36,148 nt of DNA from Lachnospiraceae bacterium (GTDB lineage Bacteria; Bacillota; Clostridia; Lachnospirales; Lachnospiraceae): NCBI GenBank assembly GCA_900752065.1, contig CAADTT010000024.1, positions 1-36,148 of the forward strand, in the 5' to 3' direction. Position 1 is the first letter of the stretch. Each line of letters begins with the position of its first letter. Shown here piece by piece: positions 23,766 through 30,305 of the stretch. The notes under the pieces are model-generated. The model had not been told where the DNA came from. It made no database searches and was given only the letters and a program-made list of their open reading frames with translations. The translations under genes and the position numbers were made by a program.

Positions 23766-25625
23766 ATGTTTTGCAGAAATTGTGGAAAAAAGCTGGAGGA
23801 TGGCTGGAAGGTATGTCCGGATTGCGGAACGAAAGTGATGGCAGATGAGGAGCAGTCTACAGGACAGGAAATGAAAATGGTATCTAACCGGAAGAAAAAG
23901 AAGGGAATTGTATCTAAAATATTATTTTTTGCGGGTGCAGTTGTCGTAGTGCTTATTTTGGTTTTATTTCTGTCGGATAATGGAAAAGAAGCGAAGGAGA
24001 CGGTTAAAAAACTGGCGCAGTTTACCGAGATAGAATCAGATGAAGTTGGCGTCCGGTTTCATTATGCTGATATATGGTATCTTGATTATACCACTGAGAA
24101 TGAAGTTGTACGGCTTACCAGCAGCGAGGCCTATGACTGCCTTGCTGAATACTGCGGCACGGATTCCTTTGGAAACGACGGTACGTTCTGTTATGATTTT
24201 GATGATAATAAAATCATGGTTTATATGGATTATGAGACGGCGGAGGGAAATATATCCATACTTATTTATGAAAGGGATTCCGAAAAATACAGCCTGCTTT
24301 CAGATGGAGAGCATTACAACTCTTCATCTGAGCTGAAAGAATATCTGGATAGAGCCGGGTTCCCTGCCATGATGTCTGATGCGATAGAAGCGTTCGAAGC
24401 GGATCTGCGGGAGCATGGCCTGACAATGGAAGAAGTTTCGCATCTGAATTATAAGAAAGTTCGGAGCTGCTTAAAGGACATTTCCCTTACGGCTGATTCC
24501 AGAAAAGGAAAATCGACTGCGCTTCCGGATGACTTAGAGGAACTGATTTCCTGTTCTCCCAGCGAACTCGAAAAATACGGATTTGTTCAAAGTGATGCGG
24601 TGGAGGAAATGTTTAAGGCAGTGGATAACAGCGCAATGGTTCTGTACGAGAATGGTAATCTTGATATGGTGTCGATAGAGAGCGGCGGACAGTATTGTTT
24701 TCATGGAATGAAAACGGGCATGGATATGGAAGAAGCGGTCGAAATTGTCAGGGACAGCTATTCTCTGAAATATCAGGATGAATATTATGCGTATTTTATG
24801 AACAGCGCCGGGGATGTTATGATAACGGCTGAGTATGGAACAGAAAACGGCAGCATATCGAAAATCACAGTTTCTTTTGATGAGGAACTCATAGCGCGGC
24901 AGCTCGATGACCTGGAGGAAGCAGTGGAAACGGAGCCGGAGGAGACGCAGAGCACGGAAATAGAAACAGAACATGCCGTCCGGGAAACTCCAACGGTAAG
25001 TGCAGAGGATAGAACATGGTTTTTGGATTATAGTCTGTTTGAAAAAAAGGATGGAACCGGGATCCTGTCAATCGAGGTTATGACAGATGCCCTTATGAAT
25101 GTGTACTTTAGTGCAGAAGGGGATTATACAGAGTGGGGATTTGGGTTAGAGCCTGCGGAGATTGGAAGAGAGGGAGAACTCATTTATTATTTTGGTAAAG
25201 ATTTAAAGATGAGCTATTATCCGGATGACCATCATATTTTGATTGATTCCTCCGATGAAGAATATGCAGGTTACTATAACTATATCGTGGATTTTAACGG
25301 TGGATGGTCGGATTCCACCAGCCAGCGGTGTTACATGGAGATTGTCTGTCAGAACGATATTTATTATGATATCACCATTGACTGGTCCAGCAGTGCGGCG
25401 GACAATACGCATTGGGAATTTTTGGCGGAATATGACGAAGAGCAGGGATGCCTTGTTTATCAAAACGGAAGGCGCATCGAACAGCATTATCCGGATGATG
25501 GAAGCGATGTGCAGGAAACCATAGTATATTCAAACGGCGAGGGACGGATTTATCCAAAGGATGGGAAATTATATTGGGAGGACATGATAGAAGGAGCGGG
25601 AGATAATTGTGTTTTTGAACGATAA
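23766..25625 (+). CDS. Zinc-ribbon single-TM protein with large extracellular region
   Basis: A 619-residue protein. Zinc ribbon with Cys3, Cys6, Cys17 and Cys20 (MFCRNCGKKLEDGWKVCPDC), a basic linker (NRKKKKG), one membrane helix at about residues 55-75 (ILFFAGAVVVVLILVLFL), then about 540 mostly acidic residues that should lie outside. An acidic Glu/Thr-rich linker (ETEPEETQSTEIETEH) divides the outer part into two domains, the second rich in Trp, Tyr and Asp. GGAGG precedes the ATG. It lies 130 bp after the previous gene with no clear terminator between, so cotranscription is likely. No domain recognised beyond the ribbon. Confidence 0.82.
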   Translation: MFCRNCGKKLEDGWKVCPDCGTKVMADEEQSTGQEMKMVSNRKKKKGIVSKILFFAGAVVVVLILVLFLSDNGKEAKETVKKLAQFTEIESDEVGVRFHYADIWYLDYTTENEVVRLTSSEAYDCLAEYCGTDSFGNDGTFCYDFDDNKIMVYMDYETAEGNISILIYERDSEKYSLLSDGEHYNSSSELKEYLDRAGFPAMMSDAIEAFEADLREHGLTMEEVSHLNYKKVRSCLKDISLTADSRKGKSTALPDDLEELISCSPSELEKYGFVQSDAVEEMFKAVDNSAMVLYENGNLDMVSIESGGQYCFHGMKTGMDMEEAVEIVRDSYSLKYQDEYYAYFMNSAGDVMITAEYGTENGSISKITVSFDEELIARQLDDLEEAVETEPEETQSTEIETEHAVRETPTVSAEDRTWFLDYSLFEKKDGTGILSIEVMTDALMNVYFSAEGDYTEWGFGLEPAEIGREGELIYYFGKDLKMSYYPDDHHILIDSSDEEYAGYYNYIVDFNGGWSDSTSQRCYMEIVCQNDIYYDITIDWSSSAADNTHWEFLAEYDEEQGCLVYQNGRRIEQHYPDDGSDVQETIVYSNGEGRIYPKDGKLYWEDMIEGAGDNCVFER

Positions 25626-25692
25626 TACTCGGGCTTCCCGGAGAGGCCGGATGTACCACTGAAAGCCAGACAGGAAGGAGTACTTATTAGCA

Positions 25693-25972
25693 TTCTTGCG
25701 GCGGAAGAAGTTTGCTTCTGCAGGAGTATTCCTGATCATTGCAGGAATTTTGAAGTGTCCCAGATTGTCAAATAGGGTATCGAAAAAAATGGATATTCAT
25801 GTTAGCGGCAGCGGATACGGAATATGTGGCGGTGCAGTATACGCTTGCCATAAGTGGAGAATTCATGGAAATCATATTTTCCGTAAATGATTATCCGGAA
25901 CTTTATGAAGTGAAAGTAAATGGTTTGAATGTAATTTCCAGGGTTACAGTTCGGCTAAGAATTGAACTGTAA
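25693..25972 (+). pseudogene. Probable frameshifted gene remnant
   Basis: Two reading frames look protein-like end to end. The first (from a TTG at 25693 with AAGGAG upstream) has a basic start and a hydrophobic stretch (RRKKFASAGVFLIIAGIL) like a signal anchor. The second (25799-25972) encodes MLAAADTEYVAVQYTLAISG and ends LRIEL. The switch would lie around the run of seven A at 25783-25789. Together they would give a secreted protein of about 90 residues. The remaining sequence from 25626 to 26034 shows nothing else. The family is unknown, and coding-like appearance by chance is possible. Confidence 0.3.
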
Positions 25973-26034
25973 TTCTGGTTATTTAGAGAATTAAAAATTT
26001 GCGTCCAGAAAAATGAAAAAATCAAAAAAAGTAC

Positions 26035-26063
26035 TTGCATTTTATAAAAACCTGTTATATAAT
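26035..26063 (+). promoter_or_regulatory. tRNA-Lys promoter
   Basis: TTGCAT (26035-26040) and a consensus TATAAT (26058-26063) with a 17-bp spacer, about 33 bp upstream of the mature tRNA; typical of a strong stable-RNA promoter. Confidence 0.8.
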
Positions 26064-26096
26064 ACTTCTTGCGTTAAGGAATAAGAAATAAAGCGA

Positions 26097-26169
26097 GCGC
26101 GATTAGCTCAGTTGGCAGAGCACCTGACTCTTAATCAGGGTGTCCAGGGTTCGAGCCCCTGATCGCGCA
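26097..26169 (+). tRNA. tRNA-Lys (anticodon CTT)
   Basis: A 73-nt complete cloverleaf. Acceptor stem GCGCGAT with ATCGCGC, D stem GCTC/GAGC, anticodon stem CCTGA/TCAGG with loop CTCTTAA (anticodon CTT), T stem CAGGG/CCCTG with loop TTCGAGC, and discriminator A. CCA is not encoded. It has its own promoter and is followed at once by a terminator, so it is a single-gene transcript. The accessory-looking stretch just after it is notable because tRNA 3' ends are common integration sites, but I found no second copy of this 3' end in the window. Confidence 0.97.
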
Positions 26170-26176
26170 CTGAAAG

Positions 26177-26216
26177 CACTGTTTTTGCAGATAGGACTGC
26201 GGGGACGGTGTTTTTT
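26177..26216 (+). terminator. tRNA-Lys terminator
   Basis: CACTGT (26177-26182) pairs with ACGGTG (26205-26210), with one T-G pair; GCAG pairs with CTGC inside, linked by T-G wobble pairs, and six T follow (26211-26216). Confidence 0.75.
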
Positions 26217-26350
26217 CTTGATTTTACGGGCTTTTTCGGGATTCAGGGGGAAACAGAAGAGAGCCAGAAAAGCGGAAAAATACAGTCAATATGTGAACTG
26301 ATGCTGGACACTCCTGATTTTTCAGCAGGGAAGGACAAACCGACTTTAAA

Positions 26351-26406
26351 TAGTCCATCCTGAATGGACTAGGAAACCCCGGAGACTGCTACTCTCCGGG
26401 GTTTCC
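26351..26406. repeat. Two tandem perfect hairpins
   Basis: TAGTCCAT (26351-26358) pairs with ATGGACTA (26364-26371). Directly adjoining, GGAAACCCCGGAGA (26372-26385) pairs with its 14-base complement (26393-26406) around a 7-nt loop. No T run follows on either strand, so these are not ordinary terminators. They lie in the geneless stretch 26217-26562, which otherwise shows only AT-rich sequence with a repeated TAAGCTATT (about 26454 and 26493). Confidence 0.75.
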
Positions 26407-26562
26407 GTTTGTCGCCATGAACGACATATTATTACTTTCGGCTAAATCTAAAATAAGCTATTCATGCTCAAAAGTCAATCAACAATTAATTAAGCTATTT
26501 TTACGCCCGCCTCACTTGTCTAAACTTACCTGAATAAATGTCTCCCTTGTTCTCCGGAAGTT

Positions 26563-26621
26563 CCGCCGCTTTGCCAATCGACACCGCCGGGATCTGGCAG
26601 CACAGGTTGGCAAAGCGGCGG
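26563..26621 (-). repeat. 15-bp inverted repeat just after the DUF4160 gene
   Basis: CCGCCGCTTTGCCAA (26563-26577) and its exact complement (26607-26621) enclose a GC-rich 29-nt loop, nine bases beyond the DUF4160 stop. On the minus strand no T tract follows. The same stretch is open in the DUF4160 frame for 42 codons after the stop, ending at 26501 (for example AELPENKGDIYSGKFRQVRR), which reads like a remnant of a coding region. It could be a terminator-like element or debris of a mobile element. Confidence 0.6.
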
Positions 26622-26629
26622 CTCTTATT

Positions 26630-26908
26630 TTAGCAGAAATATTTGATTTCCCCAAAGTGATTTAGCCATTCTTTGATAATGTCAGCACTGTTGGCTTCAA
26701 CAACCCTCATTAACTTCGTCAGTATGCGTGCAGGAATTTTTGAGTTGTTATTACTGAGAATGACCTTGCCGGTTCGGGTGATCCAGAGCTTTGTCGCATT
26801 GGAACTGGTGCGGCCTTCAGCGATATGAACATGAACCGGCTCCAGCGGGTCGTTTTCATTTGACCAGAAATATATAATATAAGGTCCGACCCTAAGAATT
26901 TGCGGCAT
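26630..26908 (-). CDS. DUF4160 domain protein
   Basis: A 92-residue protein covering the whole DUF4160 domain: opening MPQILRVGPYIIYFWSNEND, the conserved PVHVHIAEG motif, and a C-terminal ADIIKEWLNHFGEI helix. DUF4160 genes are often paired with a second small gene and have been suggested to act as toxin-antitoxin-like modules, but the biochemical role is unknown. Its ATG lies inside the upstream gene (17-bp overlap) behind a G-rich ribosome binding site, so the two are translated together. Confidence 0.85.
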   Translation of the reverse strand: MPQILRVGPYIIYFWSNENDPLEPVHVHIAEGRTSSNATKLWITRTGKVILSNNNSKIPARILTKLMRVVEANSADIIKEWLNHFGEIKYFC

Positions 26909-27164
26909 TCAAAATCCCCCCTTCCTGAGAGAACTCTATAATGAGATGGGCGTTATTCTGCACCAACTGTTTGAAGTAAGCCATCTCAGTTTCGGAATAG
27001 CCTGCAATATCTTCCCACTTGTAATCGGGAAGCCAGCAGGTGGCATTGTGGAAACCATCCTTTATGTCCGGGGTTTCAATATAGACTTTTACTTTTCCGT
27101 CGGGCTTCATCTCAGAATGAGTGATTTCTGTGTCATCATTGAGTGTCATAAACGGGTACATCAT
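26892..27164 (-). CDS. Small protein partnered with DUF4160
   Basis: A 90-residue protein of unrecognised family, opening MMYPFMTLNDDTEITHSEM, with KVKVYIETPDIKDGFHNATC and a helical C-terminus. It occupies the place usually taken by DUF2442 next to DUF4160, but I do not see DUF2442 motifs. The ATG follows AAGGAG at good spacing, and the gene overlaps the DUF4160 gene by 17 bp. A toxin-antitoxin-like pair is a reasonable guess, not more. Confidence 0.72.
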   Translation of the reverse strand: MMYPFMTLNDDTEITHSEMKPDGKVKVYIETPDIKDGFHNATCWLPDYKWEDIAGYSETEMAYFKQLVQNNAHLIIEFSQEGGILNAANS

Positions 27165-27266
27165 AATTGTTGTTCTCCTTTCCGTTTGGAGTATGTGCTC
27201 AGGACTTATGTTTCAAACCGGAGTAGATTGTGCAGCGTTCCTGTTGGAGCCTTTCTGGATGCCTAT

Positions 27267-27294
27267 AGTATACCATGGGAAAAAAACAAGTCAA
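27267..27294 (-). promoter_or_regulatory. Promoter of the DUF4160 gene pair
   Basis: On the minus strand, TTGACT (27289-27294) and TATACT (27267-27272) with a 16-bp spacer, about 100 nt upstream of the first gene. This leaves a leader of about 95 nt in 27165-27260 in which I see no obvious structure. Confidence 0.62.
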
Positions 27295-27335
27295 TAAAAC
27301 ACACAACCGGATTTTTCTTCTCTGTGTGCGCATAT

Positions 27336-27968
27336 TCAAAAATCTTCCATTTCGGAACCGCCCTCCTGCGGTATCACATGTTTTCTCACGATTTCCCGGA
27401 TCTGCTCGTAAATATAAGGCTTGATCACTTCAAGCGGCACCGGCTGCTGGTAGAGGATAGGGCTGTAAATACTTCCGCTGACAAGTTCTACGATCATATA
27501 GATCATGATCTCCGGCTGCCGGAATTTCTGTCCGGATTCGGATATGATCTGCTCATAGATCTCGTAAACATTTTTTTCTGTACCTGATGTGGGTTTTCTC
27601 ATGGTGTTTTTGAAGATGCCCCAGCTCAAATGCTTGGAGATCAGCGTGAAGAGCGAACGGTTTCTGTCCAGCGCATTGATGAGATAGTCGCAGAGGAATA
27701 CGACCTCGTCCTCGAAGCAGTCGAAGCTCTCCCGGTGCATGGCATGATAGGCTTCCTGAACAAGCTGGTTTGCCTTGTGGGCGATCAGCTTGTTGCGCAG
27801 GTCATATTTGTCGGTAAAATACAGGTAGAAGGTGCCTTTGGCCACCCCTGCTTTTTCTGCAATATCTGAGATGGACGTTTTCTGGATACCTTTTGAGATA
27901 AACAGCTCAAAAGCAGTATTCAGCAGGGCATCCCGTTTCTGTCTTTTGTTTTCTTCCAGTTTATTCAC
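27336..27968 (-). CDS. TetR family repressor
   Basis: A 210-residue regulator with the TetR helix-turn-helix at about residues 10-55 (RDALLNTAFELFISKGIQKT, then SISDIAEKAGVAKGTFYLYF), followed by a helical ligand domain. It starts at a GTG behind AAGGAG. It is divergent from the MMPL exporter operon, and three matching operators lie in the 230-bp gap, one on its own -35, so it very likely represses both itself and the exporter and is released by a ligand that the exporter handles. Its leader carries the hairpin motif shared with trmB and the HTH gene. Confidence 0.93.
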   Translation of the reverse strand: MNKLEENKRQKRDALLNTAFELFISKGIQKTSISDIAEKAGVAKGTFYLYFTDKYDLRNKLIAHKANQLVQEAYHAMHRESFDCFEDEVVFLCDYLINALDRNRSLFTLISKHLSWGIFKNTMRKPTSGTEKNVYEIYEQIISESGQKFRQPEIMIYMIVELVSGSIYSPILYQQPVPLEVIKPYIYEQIREIVRKHVIPQEGGSEMEDF

Positions 27969-27995
27969 GGTATATCACTCCTTGATGGCTCGGGG

Positions 27996-28017
27996 CCGTT
28001 CAGCAAATGGCTGAACG
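27996..28017 (-). promoter_or_regulatory. 5' leader hairpin motif (copy 3)
   Basis: CGTTCAGC (27997-28004) pairs perfectly with GCTGAACG (28010-28017) around a 5-nt loop. In tetR orientation it reads left arm CGTTCAGCCA, four bases, right arm CTGAACGG. It starts about 10 nt after the predicted tetR transcription start and ends 27 nt before the start codon. Confidence 0.65.
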
Positions 28018-28032
28018 AGAACGATGATTTTC

Positions 28033-28061
28033 ATTATTGAATAAAAATGACCAAAAGTCAA
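28033..28061 (-). promoter_or_regulatory. tetR promoter with overlapping operator 1
   Basis: On the minus strand, TTGACT (28056-28061), a 17-bp spacer and AATAAT (28033-28038). The operator TGAC-CAAAA-GTCA (28048-28060) covers most of the -35, which predicts autorepression. Confidence 0.7.
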
Positions 28062-28110
28062 ATATTTTTTAAAGATTTTCTAAACAAAACATAAAATGTA
28101 AAAAATAAGA

Positions 28111-28167
28111 TTGACTAATGGTCATTTCTGATGTATAACAATGCATGAGAAAAATGACTAACGGTCA
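28111..28167 (+). promoter_or_regulatory. MMPL operon promoter with operators 2 and 3
   Basis: TTGACT (28111-28116) and TATAAC (28134-28139) are spaced by 17 bp. Operator TGAC-TAATG-GTCA (28112-28124) overlaps the -35, and TGAC-TAACG-GTCA (28155-28167) lies just after the transcription start. All three operators in the gap share the form TGAC-N5-GTCA, so the TetR protein should block the exporter promoter twice. Confidence 0.75.
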
Positions 28168-28199
28168 TTTAAAACAAGTTTTTGAAGGGGATAGATACT

Positions 28200-30284
28200 A
28201 TGGTGAAGATTGGAAAGAAAATCGTGAAGTTTCGGGTGCCCATATTTGTCCTGTGTATGCTGCTTTTGATTCCTTCGGGGTGGGGCTATCTGAATACCAG
28301 GATCAACTATGATATTTTAAGCTACCTGCCAGATCATCTGGAGACGGTAAAGGGGCAGGATATCATGGTGGACGAATTCGGTATGGGAGCCTTCTCGATG
28401 GTAATCGTGGAGGACATGGAGCCGAAAGATGTGGTGAAGCTGAAGGAACAGATCGAAAGCGTGGAGCACGTGAAGGATGTGCTCTGGTATGACAGTGTGA
28501 TGGACATCAGCATGCCGCTGGAAATGCTTCCGGATAAGATACGGGATGCGTTTAATCATGGAGATGCGACGATGATGATTGCCCTGTTCGACAATACCAC
28601 ATCGGCAGATGAGACGATGCAGGCAGTCAGCGATATGCGCACGCTCTGCAGGAAGCAGTGTTTCATCAGCGGAATGTCCGGTGTGGTAACCGATATCAAA
28701 GATCTGTCGCTTCAGGAGATGCCGGTGTATGTAATGATTGCTGTGATTCTGGGTCTGATCATCCTGTGTCTGACGATGGATTCCTTCGTAGTGCCGCTGA
28801 TCTTTCTGTTTGGGATCGGGGTAGCTGTGGTTTACAATCTGGGCAGCAATATTTTCATGGAGGATGTTTCCTATCTGACGCAGGCTCTGACGGCGGTGCT
28901 GCAGCTTGGCGTTACGCTGGATTATTCTATTTTCCTGCTGAATACCTACGAGGAAAATAAGGTGCGTTTTGCAGGGGATAAGGAGCGTGCCATGGCGCAT
29001 GCGATCGCTAATACCTTTAAGTCTGTGGTGGGAAGCTCCGTGACGACGATCGCCGGATTTGCGGCGCTCTGTTTTATGACCTTTAAGCTGGGCATGAACA
29101 TCGGAATCGTCATGATGAAAGGCGTAGCCCTCGGCGTCATCTGTTGTGTGACGCTGCTGCCGTCCATGGTCCTGATTTTTGATAAGGCGATCGAGAAGAC
29201 GAAGCACAGGCCGTTGATTCCGAATCTGGATAAGGTTTCGAATTTTATCACAAAGCATTATAAGGTCTGGCTGGCGATCTTTCTGATCATGTTCTTTCCG
29301 GCGCTGTATGGAAACAATCATAACGAAGTGTATTACAACATAGATAAATCTCTGCCGGACACGCTGGAAAGCGCTGTTGCAAATAAAAAGCTGTCGGATG
29401 AGTTCCATATGAGCAATGTGTACATGGTCATGCTGAAAAACGGCATGGATGCAAAAGAAAAGCAGGATATGATGGAAGAAATCAAAGCCGTGGATGGTGT
29501 GAAATGGTGCATCGGTATGAATTCCGTAGTGGGGAGCGGCATTCCGGAGGAAATGATTCCCGGCGACCTGAAAAGCATGGTGCAGGGGGAAAATTATGAG
29601 GTGGAATTTGTAGCATCGGACTACGCCGCAGCTACGGATGAGCAGAACGGCCAGATCGGAAAGGTGGATCAGATCGTAAAGGGCTACAGTCCGGAATCCA
29701 TGGTCATCGGAGAGGCGCCGCTGATGAAGGATCTGGCAGACGTGGCGGATGTGGATATCCGGAATGTCAACATTGTTTCGATTGCGGCGATTTTCCTGAT
29801 TATTATGGTGGTATTCAAGTCCATCTCCATTCCGGTGATCCTGGTGCTGGTAATTGAATTTGCCATTTTTGTAAATATGGCGATCCCGTTCTATATGGGA
29901 ACGGCGCTGCCTTTTGTGACCAGCATCGTAATCGGTACGGTTCAGCTTGGATCTACCGTAGACTACGCCATCCTGATGACCAGCAAGTATCAGAGGGAGA
30001 GAAGCCGGGGAGCTGGAAAGATGGAGGCGATCAAAAGCGCTCACAGATCATCCATGAAGTCGATCCTGGTCAGCGGTATCAGCTTCTTTGCCGCCACCTT
30101 CGGCGTGGGACTTTACTCGGAGATCGACATGGTAAGTTCCATCTGTACTTTGCTTTCCCGGGGAGCCATGATCAGCACGGTTGTAGTTATCTGCATCCTG
30201 CCGGCCATGTTTATGGTATTTGACAAGGTGATATGCAAGACCTCCATCGGCTTTTTGCCAAAAGAGGAGAAAACGAATAGATAA
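28200..30284 (+). CDS. MMPL/RND family exporter
   Basis: A 694-residue membrane protein made of two repeats, each with one N-terminal helix, a loop domain outside the membrane of about 150-170 residues and a five-helix bundle, the RND-fold layout of MMPL proteins. Family segments include ALTAVLQLGVTLDYSIFLLN and SIVIGTVQLGSTVDYAILMT, with the intramembrane Asp that carries protons in each half. ATG at 28200 is preceded by GAAGGGG; a TTG six codons upstream is an unlikely start. Substrate unknown, probably a lipid or hydrophobic compound. It is cotranscribed with the heptad-repeat protein. Confidence 0.92.
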   Translation: MVKIGKKIVKFRVPIFVLCMLLLIPSGWGYLNTRINYDILSYLPDHLETVKGQDIMVDEFGMGAFSMVIVEDMEPKDVVKLKEQIESVEHVKDVLWYDSVMDISMPLEMLPDKIRDAFNHGDATMMIALFDNTTSADETMQAVSDMRTLCRKQCFISGMSGVVTDIKDLSLQEMPVYVMIAVILGLIILCLTMDSFVVPLIFLFGIGVAVVYNLGSNIFMEDVSYLTQALTAVLQLGVTLDYSIFLLNTYEENKVRFAGDKERAMAHAIANTFKSVVGSSVTTIAGFAALCFMTFKLGMNIGIVMMKGVALGVICCVTLLPSMVLIFDKAIEKTKHRPLIPNLDKVSNFITKHYKVWLAIFLIMFFPALYGNNHNEVYYNIDKSLPDTLESAVANKKLSDEFHMSNVYMVMLKNGMDAKEKQDMMEEIKAVDGVKWCIGMNSVVGSGIPEEMIPGDLKSMVQGENYEVEFVASDYAAATDEQNGQIGKVDQIVKGYSPESMVIGEAPLMKDLADVADVDIRNVNIVSIAAIFLIIMVVFKSISIPVILVLVIEFAIFVNMAIPFYMGTALPFVTSIVIGTVQLGSTVDYAILMTSKYQRERSRGAGKMEAIKSAHRSSMKSILVSGISFFAATFGVGLYSEIDMVSSICTLLSRGAMISTVVVICILPAMFMVFDKVICKTSIGFLPKEEKTNR

Positions 30285-30305
30285 AAAATTTGAGGAGGAA
30301 TCGCC

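Noticed and set aside
26097..26169. tRNA-Lys 3' end as an active attachment site
   Set aside because: No second copy of the tRNA 3' end and no integrase gene were found in the window, so integration at this tRNA stays speculative.
28317..30044. 575-codon open frame antisense to the MMPL gene
   Set aside because: Composition is His-, Arg- and Gln-rich, with no domain and no ribosome binding site; it mirrors the codon bias of the real gene on the other strand.
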